The translations under genes were made by a program, and so were the position numbers. A model generated the notes under the pieces. The model was not told where the DNA came from. It saw only the letters and a list, made by a program, of their open reading frames with translations, and did not search any database. This document shows, piece by piece, positions 1 through 13,811 of a stretch of DNA of 64,000 nucleotides (the first letter of the stretch is position 1; each line of letters starts with the position of its first letter). This DNA comes from Gordionus sp. m RMFG-2023. Lineage: Eukaryota; Nematomorpha; Gordioida; Chordodea; Parachordodidae. The stretch lies in NCBI RefSeq assembly GCF_954871325.1, contig NC_088775.1, positions 75,803,561-75,867,560 of the forward strand. The letters run 5' to 3'.

Positions 1-237
1 CATGTTACTTTGATTTATATACACTTAAATGGCTATCAATTTAAAAATGTAAAAATTTTGAATATCTAATTACTAACTTGTATTTTGATATAATAAAATA
101 ATAATTTTGACAGGTTAATTACGAAATAATAAATAGTGATTTTGAAAATTAATGTGTCTCAACAATGGGTTTTATAAATATAAAAATAAATTGATTAAAA
201 ATTATGATGATAAATGATCTCACTAGGCGTAAATGAG

Positions 238-483
238 TTAAAATAAATAAATGTTTTGGAATTTATAAACGTTTATAAAGAGTAAAAGCCCCAACTTACC
301 CCTGTCTTCTTTTATCTCATCTTATAAGTATAAAAAATTTATTCAAAATTCATAGTATGGTTAAAATAAATAAATGTGTTGGAATTTATAAACGTTTATA
401 AAGAGTAAAAGCCCCAACTAACCCCTGTCTTCTTTTATCTCATCTTATAAGTATAAAAAATTTATTCAAAATTCATAGTATGT
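238..483. repeat. Tandem duplication, 123-bp unit, two copies
   Basis: Two adjacent copies (238-360 and 361-483) run from TTAAAATAAATAAATG to CATAGTATG with only a few base differences. Nothing in it looks coding. It is a recent local duplication. Confidence 0.9.
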
Positions 484-987
484 TAATCTCAGAGACATAC
501 CGTAACTGGACCCCCACCCCCCTTCCTTTCATATGTGAATTTTTGAACTAATCTTAATTTTACATTATTTTTATATAGCTTTTTAATATAAACAATAAAA
601 TGAACAAATGTTAATGTGGAAATTGTCAAAAATTTATAGGGTAGGTTCTCTGTATATGCTGGAATACATTTAGCGTCATAGCAGATTTTTCGAATTTAAA
701 AATCGAATTTTAATAAATGATAAAAAAATTATAAGATACCAAATCCCCGTTGATTGCAATAATACGGCATATATAAATCAGTTGTATAAAATTTTATTAG
801 AACCGGATCTGGTTCCTTGAAAAAAATATATACTTTTATGATGCTAAAGCTATTACATTTGATCGAATTTGGGGTTGACGAAAATGGTCACTTCCAAATT
901 CATAGTGCACAGCTATTGACGTCCATTTCCAAAGAATCTATGAAGGTAGCTAATGCTCTTATTTCCTAAATATTTCATCCATTAAAG

Positions 988-1083
988 TAGTTTAAAAAAA
1001 GAAAGGAAAAGATAAAACAATAAAAACTTTATCATTAGTTTAAAAAAAGAAAGGAAAAGATAAAAACAATAAAAACTTTATTA
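988..1083. repeat. Tandem duplication, about 48-bp unit, two copies
   Basis: The purine-rich unit AGTTTAAAAAAAGAAAGG and what follows, to AAAACTTTAT, occurs twice in a row, differing by one A in a homopolymer. It looks like a simple local duplication. Confidence 0.85.
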
Positions 1084-1739
1084 ATTCTTGCATATCGGCC
1101 CGAAGTTTAGCGCGGTCCGAAGTCTAGCTCGGGTTAAAATTTTGTATACATTATAAGAACTTGGCTCTTTTATCAAAAATGATAATTAGAATTTTCTGTG
1201 TTAAGGACAAATCGATTAATAATTTTTACTTCATTCAATTTCATTAAAAATTCGTTCCATTTTTTATTATTTTCAGTTAAAAAATTCTGGCTGGCCTGGC
1301 TCATGTCGAAAGAAATTGAATTTTCAGAGCTCTACTTTATAATGCTGATCAATAAATTTTTTTTAATTCTCAATTTGGCGAAGTTTTTAAATATAAATAA
1401 TTAGATTATATTCATAATAGATAATTTAATTTAAACTTATAGAGTATATTATACTATAAAATATACTTTATTTTTTTATAACAAAATGTTCTTCTAAAAC
1501 CTCCACTTAATTGTAATCTATGTCATAAACAATTATTAAATTTTAATTTTAATTTAAAATTTAAATTAATATTTAATATACTTTTATTTTATTTATTTTT
1601 TTATTGTTTCTTAATATCGATATATTATTATAAAACATGCTATAAAAAGTAAATATGCCAAATAATTTTAAAAGTGATTATATAAAAATATATGCTAAAA
1701 AATGACTAAATAATTAAGTCTATAAAGAAATCCTTCTAG

Positions 1740-1808
1740 GTAGCAAGCGATTTAAAGGAGATATTCTGACGGAGGCAAAGCCCCTTATTGGGATATTTAG
1801 GATCCAAG
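1740..1808 (+). CDS. Candidate internal exon, product unknown
   Basis: A 69-nt stretch sits between a good acceptor (AATCCTTCTAG) and a good donor (CAAG then GTAATT). It has one open frame containing KRFKGDILTEAKPLIGIF, and the length is a multiple of three. The mixed composition stands out from the AT-rich surroundings. I do not recognise the peptide and cannot link it to a neighbouring exon. It may be part of the + strand gene whose NLF-1-like exon lies downstream, or an unrelated relic. Confidence 0.25.
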
Positions 1809-3892
1809 GTAATTCTATCCAAGGCATTTTATTATTTTATATGTCTAATATCAGAAGTTTTTTAAAATTTTAATGGAAATGGGAATAAAAAATATATTAA
1901 AAGTCAGTATCTATGTGAAATATTAAATTTACCAATACACCTATATCGGAAAAATCCCAAGCCTGAGAGAGGCCTTTAGACCAGGATTTATGGTTTTATC
2001 TTAAAAATAATTGAAAAGACTTTTTACTTCGAAAGAGAATGGGTATTACATATAAAATTTTAGACTTGTAAAATAATATTGAATACTTTGTGTAATATTG
2101 GTAGAAACTTAACATTTAATTAAATGAGGAACTAGTTATCTAATTTCAAATATAGTTTAAAATATATTAATAGAAAATTTAAAAATAATCAGGTAAATAT
2201 AGTCCTTTGAAAGAGAAACGAGGTAAAATGGTTGCTTTTCTTTTCCTTGGGTTATTAATAACGTCCTTTCTTAGAAATTTATAAGGTCGAGTTTTGTAGT
2301 TTGTTTTTGAATGTGCCTGACGTGTTTGTTCTTCGATCATTGAGTTTGATTTGGCAATTCTTTTTAATTAGGAAATTCTAAATTGAGAAAATATTTAATT
2401 GGAGTTAAAATTGAATAAATTATATTCTCAGGTCGTGAATAACCCCGTATTAATTGGGAAATTGCACACGAGGAATTGAAGGATCGATTTTCTAAACCTC
2501 GTTTTAATGTTGTGAAAATAAAACTCCTACTCTCAGGTTTATGACATAAAAGCGTAACGTTAGTTCGAATTATGGGCGGACTTTAGTATAATCTGGTTAG
2601 AAACTCCACATTCAAATTCTTTCATTAAGTAGCTTGTGATTTTTGATGATTCTTCTGAAAGATGCTGCCATCCTTTCTTTTAGATGTAGAATTTGTGGAT
2701 ATACTTTGTCGATTTACGGTAATGTCTAAAAGGGATATTGGATTTTATAATATTTTGAAGATTTTATTCCAATAGAACGCCCTGAGTCTTTCTGAAGGAT
2801 TGGGCGTGTAATATATAAATTTTAGCTAAAAAGGAAAGAGTAAGTTTAATGTTTAATTTAAAACTGTTAATTTTAGATAAATAAGTTTCCCACTCGTTAA
2901 CTGAATGAATCTCGGTTTGTGAGGAGTAAGAATAGGTGATTTGATGAATACAGTTGGAGTAGTTGGTAAATTACCTTAATCCAGCCCAGTTAAACAGCTT
3001 AACCGCGTTTATTAAGTTAGTTTCTTTTTGAGGTATAAGCTAATTTTTATTGGATTTTAGGTGTCCCCTTTGAAGACTTTTAACAGTATCACATTTAAAA
3101 TATATATAAAAAATATTATTAACTTTTACTTATTTTTTTTTGAAAATAGTTTTATTATACGCGGTTTTTGGAGAGAAAGAACTGGGTAGGAGGTGGATAT
3201 AAGAGGGGGGCGGAAATTTTTTATTAGCTTAAAAATATAATTAAGAAATATCAAACAAAAGCTATTTAGCAAACTTGGTTTATGAAATCGGCTTGAGTTA
3301 GATGATTTTTTTCAACTTTACCTGAGAAGGCAAATTAATCTCGGGTTTGGAGTTTGCTCGATTGACAATTAAAATCAAAAATTATGGAATTAATTTAAAA
3401 TATTTTAAATCTATATTATATTGTTCATTTAATTTTCATAAAAATAGTAATTTCTTCCTATATGTCACAAATGTTAATTTTACAATTTAAAAAAAAGAAA
3501 TTAAAAATCCCTTTAGTTTGGAGTATGAATTTTTTTTAAAATTATTATTTTTACAAATTTATCATAAAATGATTTTTGTAGAATTGTATATTCACTTTAA
3601 AACATATAGTTTTAGAACGCACTGCAAGCTCACGAATCTGTGAATCCGATATTTTTATGGAAATTTAAAAAAGATATAAAATGTGTTATATATGATATAT
3701 TAAAATTTCATACTAAATGAATAGTTTAAATGGGATACGAGTACAAGATAGCACAATGATTCTCTATAAATTATGAATGTATCAATTTTTTATTAAAAGT
3801 TAGCTAACCAATAGGGAAATATATTTTGTAAAATATTTTATTTTTTATAATTTTATTGTTACTTAATTTTATTTTCACATAATCACCAAAAG

Positions 3893-4114
3893 AATGCATA
3901 CAAATTATGGCTCTGTAGCGTGAGGCTCCCGTATTACATCGGAAGCGATAAAGATACTCCCATATCACCTTGTTCTGACTTTTGCGATTTAGTACTTAAT
4001 AGATGTCCTTACCTGTTACCTCAATTCGAATATGGAGGAGAGCCAACTTTTATATGCGATAATTACTCTACAAACCATCGTCTTAAAAGTTTTATAAAAC
4101 ATAATTATAAATGA
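3893..4114 (+). CDS. NALCN auxiliary factor (NLF-1/FAM155-like) exon
   Basis: This exon encodes part of the extracellular cysteine-rich domain of an NLF-1/FAM155 (NALF) protein, the ER-resident or membrane partner that folds and stabilises the sodium-leak channel NALCN. The reading is open from about 3872. A likely acceptor is ...CACCAAAAG at 3892. The peptide shows the family signature in order: a YKLWLCS block, then PCSDFCDLVLNRCPYLLP, then EYGGEPTFIC. These match the family pattern WLCS...PC..YC..V..RCP..LP...YGG.P.FIC as I remember it. Five cysteines are visible. The frame ends at TGA 4112-4114, but a donor near 4089 is also possible, so the exon end is uncertain. Other exons were not identified with confidence. 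Candidates lie upstream, such as 2684-2718. It does not look like a transposon gene. Confidence 0.7.
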   Translation, partial: NAYKLWLCSVRLPYYIGSDKDTPISPCSDFCDLVLNRCPYLLPQFEYGGEPTFICDNYSTNHRLKSFIKHNYK

Positions 4115-7100
4115 CGTTAATTTATTTCTCAAGTATTTTATTCGAAATTACCAGTATCTTAAAAAATGTTTTTTTAGTATAATAACAAAATTGTCAGCAT
4201 TTCATGAATTTTATTCAGTATGAATAATAGGCTAGTATCTTAGCGTTCAATATTCAAATTTTCGGTAAATATATCAATTTTTGAGTTATTTTAATAGATT
4301 TAGCAGTAAATATATTTTTTTTCCCGCTATTTTAGTATCTAAATTCATAAATTATAATTGCTACAAAATGTCTAATTTCTCAAAATTTATTAGTTTGTAC
4401 ATTATTTTATATTATAGATATAGTATTAAATAATAATAAACGTTCCCTTGCGGATAAATATTATTAAATTATATTTTATTATTCCTAATAATTTAACATG
4501 ATTTACTATTAAAAGATTTAAACTATTTATTTTATTCGATTAAATGAAATATTTCTAATTTATATTACTTTATTATTTATCTAGTAATTTATTTAAATAA
4601 GTTTTTAATAGCATAATAAAAAAATTAATTAATTAATAAGGATATAAAAAATATTTACCTGCAGAACCTGCAGTTTTCTAACCTTTTAAGTTTACTTGCA
4701 CAACTTCAATAATTCCTGGCACAAATACGATATGCCCAATTAGGGCAATATATCAAATCCTTGCATTTTTACTGAATGACAAATTGCATCTCTAAAAATC
4801 TCCTTATTCGAAAAATCTATTTTTAACCTACCATCTGAATATTTTTATTAAAAATAGGATCCTAACCATCAAAATTAGCTCAGAAAAACTATAATCTCTA
4901 CCTCCCTCCCCCCTCCCATTTATTTCCTCCTCTCTTTTCCACGTTCATTATAGTTCAATGACGATTGCCCCCCCCCTGAAGTAGAAGTGTATTGCTATCA
5001 TAACCAGATAGAGAATCGGCTATAGACGCATCAACTTTTCCGAGATTTGCTTTGCATTTTAGGTATCAATGAGAATAAAGTCAAATAGGTTACACCTCTA
5101 GAAAGATCATTACAAATATAATTGGTAAAATTAATATGGAATAGTGATTCCACGGGCAGAAAATCCAATAAAAATATTTTGGAGTCGTTTTCCTGGGAAA
5201 TTATTGCTTCACAAATTTGCCATTTTACATGTTCCCGTATACCTACAGGGGCTTAGGCATTGTGGTATATATATTCTATAAATCTCATAAAATTCAAAAT
5301 GGTAATTTTTCCTCAAAATAAAAAATATTAAAAATAAATTGACGAAAAAGAGCTAGAAAAATTGATTTTGATCAATATCTTTTGAATGCGTATTTCCTAC
5401 TACTAAATGATATAGAAATACATCTTTTGACCAAGTTTAATACAATTCGACCGAAAGAGAAGAAATTTATCTATGTTTGTCTTTCTATCCCAATTATCGT
5501 ATAGTCTCGGTTTCTCCTATATTTTCTGCTGCTATATAACTTTTAACTTTAAATTCCTAATTACTAATTTAAATTTTTTTTTAAAATTTCTCACATCAGG
5601 CACGCGACATAATATACAGTGTGTTAAGAATAAAATTGTCCATTTCTAGATTTATTTGAGTTGTGATGCTTTCTTCTCTTAATTTATTTATTTACTATAT
5701 AATATTGAAGGTTAAGAATAAATTTACAATAAAATTAAAAACGTAGAAAACGTAATATTATTTTGAAATGATTTTTGCCTAGATTAAAAATTGAGATACA
5801 ATTAACAATATCCTGTTGTGGTAAAGAAGTTTTTAATATAATTTTTTATAGTGAAAAGTGTAAGTTATATTTCAACTAAGTTACTGATTTGATTGATTAA
5901 AGTATTTTATACTTTATTAATTTTTTTCATAACAAAAATATTTTAAGAAGATGTAGAAGAAATACGACAATGTTATTCTATACGAGATATGATACCATCT
6001 ATACCCATTAACAACTCCGTTCCCAACAAATCGATCGCTGGAAATTTTAAAAGTGTAACATATTCCAGGCTAAGATTTCTGTGTCCTAAAATGAGCTATG
6101 ACAGTGCTTATTTTAATTTAAATCGATAAGTATCAATAATCAGCTTGCTTGATAAATCTTTGGAAAAATAATAGTTACTTCCAATAATACGCGCGAATTA
6201 TATTACTCCTTCAGATAATGTTCCCAGACCACTTATCAGTCTTATAATCTTTTTTTTAAATATAAAATAAAATCACCTCATATATTGTTTAAAAAACATG
6301 CCAGTAGATATTTTATTTCTTACAGTTCTCCATTAAAACCTTTTTCTTTTCTTCTTAAAAAAAATAAATTCACAAATGATATTTTAAAGAATATTGTTTA
6401 TTCATACATTTTTTTAAAATTTCAGGTTAGGAGATAATGAGGACCATTGAGATAAACGGCAACATTTGTCATATTTTTTTAAAAAGTAATAATTATTTTA
6501 TCGAAATATAAAATTTCTATATATTCCCCCCCCCCTCACTCTTCCTCCGCACCTTATATATAACTGCCGAATAATTGTCAATCCATCAGTGTAATGCCAA
6601 AAATGACTAGATGCCAAATTTTGTTATGAAATTATATATGTATATTACCTCGAAAATATATAACTTGTTAATAATTTATTATGTTTGACGATCGTTAAAT
6701 GTACATATAATAAGGAACAAATAGTAACATTTAACTTTATTTTTATGTACGATACTGTAATCAGCAATATTTCAGCATGTGTAAGATTGAATATTTTGAA
6801 TTATCTAAATAATATATTTGTTTGGATATAATAATTAAAAGGATGTTTGAATTACAAAGTTCTGAATTTGCGTTCATTTTTTTAAAAAATAAATCCACCT
6901 TCCACTCCCTTCTCTCCAAAAAAAATTTATTAAATTCGTTTTTATATCTTCAAATAAATGTGTATAATATTTTAAAGATTTTTGAATTCCTAAAGCCAGC
7001 TTGGTTATCACGAATAGTTTTTCTCTCAATATGCTTAAATTAAACTTACGAATCCTAGATTTTTTTAAATTTTAATTTCAAAAATAAATCTATATTTTGG

Positions 7101-7322
7101 ATGGATATTACAACAACATACATTAAAATACAAATTACTTTTGGTTGCAAATAACTATAATCCCAACTTAGCTCAAATCATGCCCTCACTCATATCTTAT
7201 ATATTATACAAAATAATATAGTTTTGATTATGTGATGTCATACAAAATTATTGAAGAAGCTGGCAGGCTATTTAATTCATGATTATGGCTCACCCCTTAT
7301 ATTTTTTTGTAAGCAGTGTTAA
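4115..7322. other. AT-rich DNA without assignable gene
   Basis: The region is mostly A/T with homopolymer runs and a pyrimidine-rich patch at 4895-4980. On the minus strand around 4980-5050 a 25-residue open stretch reads ANLGKVDASIADSLSGYDS. It follows an AG and lies next to a G run, but there is no clear donor. It could be a lone exon or a relic. Nothing else is supportable. Confidence 0.4.
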
Positions 7323-7800
7323 TGTTACAATTCCTTATACGAATTGTAATCAAATTGTCGAAGGCTAGTGGGAGAGACTTTAATGGAACCTAGTATTAAT
7401 AAAAAAGAATATATAAAAAATTAAATAATTCGGTTAATAAATCGTACGAAACCAAATCTCGAATTTTATACCACAAAAATAAGTTTCTTCAATTATAAAA
7501 CCATACACTAACTTTTATTTTAAAATATACATCTTTTTAATATGCAAAAAAATTACAAGTATATTAAAAATTCATAAAAAATAATAAAAATTACAAGTAT
7601 TCATAAAAAATAATTAAAATTACAAGTCTATTCAAGTTCATAAAAAAAATAAATTCCTAGACTGCATATTCAAATTAATACTTAACAATCGTCGATCACA
7701 TATTCACAAACTAACAAATTATATAAAAATATAATTTATATTCAAATTAATACTTAACAATCGTCGATCACGATCACATATTCACAAAGCGAATATAACA
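7323..7800 (-). repeat. LTR of gypsy family A, left copy
   Basis: On the minus strand it begins TGTTATATTCGC and ends GGAATTGTAACA. The adjoining polypurine tract reads TTAAGGGTGGAGG on the minus strand, which makes this the 3' LTR of the outer element. An internal segment with TCGTCGATCACATATTCACA is tandemly duplicated inside the LTR. Confidence 0.88.
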
Positions 7801-8239
7801 CCTCCACCCTTAAGACTAACTTTCCTCTGCATCTTTCGTTGGTTCCCCATTCTCCCACACCGAAAACGCTGTATTGTTACTTGAGGTCTCTAATGCTATT
7901 GGATGGAACCTCAACTTGTGCATCCCTCCGCACGACCAACATTCTAGACGGTTTTTCTTCACCCAATATGGTTCAATTCTTCGTTCGAATCGTTGTCTCT
8001 TGGGTACTTCCTGCAGGAGTTCCCCATATTTCTGTTGCGCTTCCGTTCTCGCAGCTTTCATCCATCTGTTAGATTCTACTGATCCATCCACCTCTCTAAT
8101 TTCCATCTTTATGATCTTATTTCCTAAGCGAAAATATGACGCCATCTACAAAAATTACTATAAAAATATATACATATTCCATAATCTTCTAATGATCTAC
8201 AATACATTGTATTCTATCCACATGATAATTCTCTTAACC

Positions 8240-8600
8240 GTTTTAACCCTTATAAATTATGATTATCATAATTAGGTCTATCATCAATTTTATTTCATCA
8301 AGAATTATGATTCTCTTAATTATGTCTATCATCAATTTATCTCTTTATAAATTATGATTCTCATCATTATGTCTCTCATCAATATGATTCTCATAATTAT
8401 GTCTATTATCAATTTATCTTTTTATAAATTATGATTCTCATAATTTTGTCTATCATCAATATGATTCTCATAATAATGTCTATCATCAATTTATCTCTTA
8501 ATAAATTATGATTCTCATAACTATGTCTATCATCAATTTCATTCTATCTGAAAATATGATTCTCATAATTATGTCTATTATCAATTTATTTATTCTAATT
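8240..8600. repeat. Imperfect tandem repeats in family A tail
   Basis: Repeats of TTATGATTCTCATAATTATG and TCTATCATCAATTTATCTC, roughly 45 bp apart, fill the space between the integrase end and the small downstream ORF. A shorter, mirror-image version lies at about 12240-12430 in the plus-strand copy, so array length differs between copies. Confidence 0.75.
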
Positions 8601-11600
8601 ATATCCAATATCTCTTTCTTGCCCTAAGCTTCTAAGTCTTACTTGTTTCAGATGTCTAGTAAAGGTTCCTTCTTGCCCTTCAATTTCTACTTTTTTTCTT
8701 CCTATATTCTTACTTACTATACCCTTCCCCCATTTAACTGGACCATCAAACAGTAGAATCCATACTAAACTTCCAACTTTAAATTTCTCATCATATGTAT
8801 TATCCTTTTGCTTTATCTTTTCCTTCAAAAAATCTAATTCAGTTCTTGTTTTTCTACCTTAAAACCTCTCTGCTGGTGATTTTCCTTTGCCAGTCTTAGT
8901 ATTGTTATATGCTAATAATAACAACCACCATTTTCCCTCTCCCTATTTTTCTTTTTTTAACCAGCTTTTAACAATAGCTACCATTCTCTCGGCTTGCCCA
9001 TTACTTCTCGGGTAATGTGGTGGCGATACTAAATGCTTAATATTCCACCTATCATAAAATTGGTTAAAAACTCTACCTTTAAACGCTGGGCCTCCATCTG
9101 ATACCAAAGTTTCCATTAATCCATATTTACCTGCAAAATATTTTATTTTAGTCAACGCTTTTCATCGTTAAACCTGAAACTTGTTGACAATCTATCCATT
9201 TCGATCCAGCATCTACCATGATAAAATATTTTCTTTTTTCATATTCTAAAAAATCTACATGTATTTTTTTACCTGGAATGTCAGTTTCTGGCCATTTATT
9301 TGCTTTATTCTTTGCTGGTACATTAGCTCACATGTTTTAAGTCTCACAGCTTCTAGCTAATTCTTCAATTTCACTATTCATCTTGGGCCACCAAATATAT
9401 TCTCTTGCTTTATTCTTCATTCTTTCTATGCCTTGATGTCCTATATGTAATACGGCTAATGTATCTTTTCTTAACTTACTCGGTATCACTAATCGATATC
9501 CTTTCAATAAACAATTGTCTTCTATATTTAATTCATTCCTTATATTCTTAAAAGCTTTGTCTTCACTTTTCCATTCTGCCTCTCTCAAAAATCGAACACC
9601 AGAATTTTTAATTAGATATAGAAGTAACAGAAAATAAGGAAACAAGAGATATAAAGACAATAGAGGTAAATACAATCGAAGACAAACAACAAGGAATTAA
9701 TAAAATGGTAGAACTGAATGTTGTTGAGGATAATTTTAACAAATAAAGAATATTTTGAATAGATATAAGGAAGTCTTTAAAGAAGAATTAGGAACTCTTA
9801 AAGATTTTGAGGTAGATATTAGAAGAAAATTATCGACCTAAATATTGCTGCACAAGAAGATTGCCGTTTTCGTGGATAGAAGATATAGTTAAAGAATTAG
9901 ACAAATGGTTAAAAGAAGGAATTATAAAACCAATAGTAAATAGTGTGTGGGCAACACCGTTAGTTCCCATAAGAAAACCAGATAATAGTTTAAGACTGTG
10001 TATAGACTATAGAGTATCAGTTAACCCGTGGATAATAAACGAAAGATATCCATTACCTAGAATAGAGCAATTGCTGGCTAATTTAAGAGGAGCAACAATT
10101 TTCTCAAAGATAGATTTTTCGAATGCTTACGTGCAAATAAAGCTGAGTGAGAAAACAAGTAAGATATTAACGATTACAACGCATAGAGGATTATTTGCTT
10201 TTTGTCGTTTACCATTTGGTTTGAAAGTATCGGCTCCAACATTTCAAAGAACTATGGCGGCGTTATTTCAAGGAATAAAGGGAATAATGTATTATTTAGA
10301 CGATGTTTTGATATCTGGTAGAACAGAAGAAGAACACAATACTAGGTTAGTTAAAGTGTTAGATATTATATTAGAAAATGGTTTAAAAGCTAATATTAAT
10401 AAGAGTGTTTTTGGAGGAAGAAAAATAAAGTATTTAGGACATATTATAAAGGGAAATAAAATTACTCCAATTGCAAAGAATATAGATAAGATAATGAATA
10501 TGAGAGCCCCAAATAATAAAACTGAAGTACAGGCGTTTTTAGGAGCAACGAATTATTATCATCGGTTTGTTCAAAATTTTGCAGAAATTGCCTCACCGTT
10601 GTATGATTTATTAAAGAAAAATAAAAGATTTGAATGGGGAGAAAAAAGCACAAGAGAAAAGTTTCGAAAAATTGAAAATAAAGATGGTAGAGAAACCGAT
10701 TTTAAATTGTTTTAATGAGAAATTAGATATTATATTAGCGGTTGATGCATCTAATGAAGGTATAGGAGGAGTTTTATTACAGATGACCGATAATGTTGAG
10801 AAACCGATTTTATTTTTATCGAGACGGTTTAGGAGCACTGAGAAAAATTACTCCACGATCGAGACAGAGGCTCTGGCTGTGAAATTCGGGCTAGCGAAGT
10901 GCAAAGAATATCTGATTGGAAGAAGGTTTGTATTATATACGGATCATAACCCGTTGGTAGATTTATTTAAGAAAGAAAATAAAGAACTTATGATTTCACC
11001 AAGATTACAGAAATGGTTAATTTTAGTTGGTAATTTCGATTTTGAGATAGAATTCAGAGCGGGTAAACAAAATTGTTTACCAGATATATTATCGAGATTT
11101 TTTAATAAAGACATTGCAGACAAGGATCCAGTAATCAATAGTTTAGAATATATAGAAGAGGAAGAAGAATTAAATAGTAAAGTTATAAGAGCTTTGAAAA
11201 TAGATACAAGAGAAGAACCGATAACGTTCGAAAGAGTAGAGGAGATATCCAAAAAAGATGAAGAATTAATTGGAAAAGTGAAGACAAAGCTTTTAAGAAT
11301 ATAAGGAATGAATTAAATATAGAAGACAATTGTTTATTGAGAAGATATCGATTAGTGATACCGAGTAAGTTAAGAAAAGATACATTAGCCGTATTACATA
11401 CAGGACATCAAGGCATAGAAAGAATGAAGAATAAAGCAAGAGAATATATTTGGTGGCCCAAGATGAATAGTGAAATTGAAGAATTAGCTAGAGGCTGTGA
11501 GACTTGTAACATGTGGGCTAATGCACCGGCAAAGAATAAAGCAGATAAATGGCCAGAAACGGACATTCCAGGTAAAAGAATACATATAGATTTTTTAGAA

Positions 11601-12884
11601 TATGAAAAAAGAAATTATTTTATCATGGTAGATGCTGGATCGAAATGGATAGATTGTCAACAAGTTTCACGTTTAACGACGAAAATAGCGTTGACTAAAA
11701 TAAAAGATTTTGCAGGTAAATATGGATTAATGGAAACTTTGATATCAGATGGAGGCCCAGCGTTTAAAGGTAGAGTTTTTAAACAATTTTGTGATAGGTG
11801 GAATATTAAGCATTTAGAATCGCCACCACATTACCCGAGAAATAATGGGCAAGCCGAGAGAATGGTAGCTATTGTTAAAAGCTGGTTAAAAAAAGAAAAA
11901 TATGGAGAGGGAAAATGGTGGTTGTTATTATTAGCATATAACAATACTAAGACTGGCAAAGGAAATTCACCAGCAGAGATGTTTTTAGGTAGAAAAACAA
12001 ATTAGATTTTTTGAAAGAAAAGATAAAGCAAAAGGATAATACATATGATGAGAAATTTAAAGTTTGAAGTTTAGTATGGATTCTACTGTTTGATGGTCCA
12101 GTTAAATGGGGGAAGGGTATAGTAAGTAAGAATATAGGAAGAAAAAACGTAGAAATTGAAGGACAAGAAGGAACCTTTACTAGACATCTGAAACAAGTAA
12201 GACATAGAAGCTTAGGGCAAGAAAGAGATATTGGATATAATTAGAAAAAATAAATTGTTGATAGACATAATTATGAGAATCATATTTTCAGATAGAATGA
12301 AATTGATGATAGACATAGTTATGATAATCATAATTTATAAAGAGATAAATTGATGATAGACTTAATTAGGAGAATCATAATTCTTGATTAAATAAAATTG
12401 ATGATAGACCTAATTATGATAATCATAATTTATTATGATTAAAACGGTTAAGAGAATTATCATGTGGATAGAATACAATATATTGTAGATCATTAGAAGA
12501 TTATGGAATATGTATATATTTTTATAGTAATTTTTATAGAAGGCGTCATACTTTCGCTTAGGAAATAAGATTATAAAGATGGAAATTAGAGAGGTGGATG
12601 GATCAGTAGAATCTAACAGATGGATGGAAGCTGCGAGAAAGGAAGCGCAACAGAGATATGGGGAACTCCTGCAGGTAGTACCCAAGAGACAGCGATTCGA
12701 ACGAAGAATTGAACCATATTGGGTGAAGAAAAACTGTCTAGAATGTTGGTCGTGGGAAGGGATGCACAAGTTGAGGTTCTGTCCAATAGCAGTAGAGACC
12801 TCAAGTAACAATACAGCGTTTTCTGTGCGGGAGAATGGGGAACCAACGAAAGATGCAGTGGAAGGTTAGTATTAAGGGTGGAGG

Positions 12885-13398
12885 TGTTATATTCGCTTTG
12901 TAAATATGTGATCGACGATTGTTAAGTATTAATTTGAATATGAATTATATTTTTATATAATTTGTTAGTTTGTGAATATGTGATCGACGATTGTTAAGTA
13001 TTAATTTGAATATGCAGTCTAGGAATTTTTTTCTATGAACTTGAATAGACTTGTAATTTTAATTATTTTTTATGAATACTTGTAATTTTTATTATTTTTT
13101 ATGAATTTTTAATATACTTGTAATTTTTTTTTGCATATTAAAAAAATGTATATAAATGAAAAAATTTTAAAATAAAAGTAAGTGTATGATTTTATAATTT
13201 GAAGAAATTTAGTATTGTTGTGAAAAATTCAAGATATAAAATTTGTTTAGCGAAAAACAGGAGTAGTAAGATTTATTAACCGAATTATTTAATTTTTTAT
13301 ATATTCTTTTTATTAATACTAGGTTCCATTAAATTTATTAAAGTCTCTCCCACGAGCCTTCGACAATTTGATTACAATTCATATAAGGAATTGTAACA
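12885..13398 (+). repeat. LTR of gypsy family A, internal inverted copy
   Basis: It begins TGTTATATTCGC right after the polypurine tract TTAAGGGTGGAGG and ends TTGTAACA. It is in the opposite orientation to the two outer LTRs and ends the plus-strand partial copy. The internal duplication of the GTGATCGACGATTG segment is also present here, as in the left LTR but not the right one. Confidence 0.88.
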
Positions 13399-13590
13399 TT
13401 GAAAACGGCAATCTTCTTGTGCCGCAATATTTAAGTCGACAATTTTGTTCTAATCGTATATCTACTTCAAAATCTTTAAGAGTCCCTAATTCTTCTTTAA
13501 AGACTTCCTTATATCTATTCAAATTATTTCTTTGTTAAAATTATCCTCAACAACATTTAGTTCTACCATCTTATTAATCCCTTGTTGTTT

Positions 13591-13811
13591 AAAGTTTGAT
13601 GGAAGGCAACAAATAAGTTTTAAATATTTTATCACATAATACTTTATTACTAAATTTTATATTTTTCTAACATGTATTTATATCAATTCACAATCAATTA
13701 ACCTAAAAATGTTAATGCTAAAAATGGTTAATTTAATAATAATAACAAATTAATGTATGAATGTATATAAAAAACAAATTTAATGATTCTAAATATTGGC
13801 CATCTCTAACA
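13591..13811 (-). repeat. 3' LTR of element D
   Basis: This 221-bp LTR runs from AAAGTTTGATGGAAGG to CTCTAACA and pairs with 15479-15699 with one visible difference (GGCC versus GTCC near the right end). Confidence 0.92.

Larger units (their letters stand above)
1..3892. other. AT-rich region with weak exon-like stretches
   Basis: No gene can be assigned here apart from the two tandem duplications. Several short stretches on the + strand are less AT-rich and have plausible splice ends. At 2684-2718, TTTCTTTTAG precedes a 35-nt open stretch that is followed by GTAATG. At about 839-950 a 43-residue frame starts MMLKLLHL. At about 2440-2535 an open frame includes INWEIAHEELKDRF. They could be upstream exons of the NLF-1-like gene, exons of another gene, or old element remnants. 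Positions 1100-1135 hold a short GC-rich patch that may be a decayed transposon end. Confidence 0.4.
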
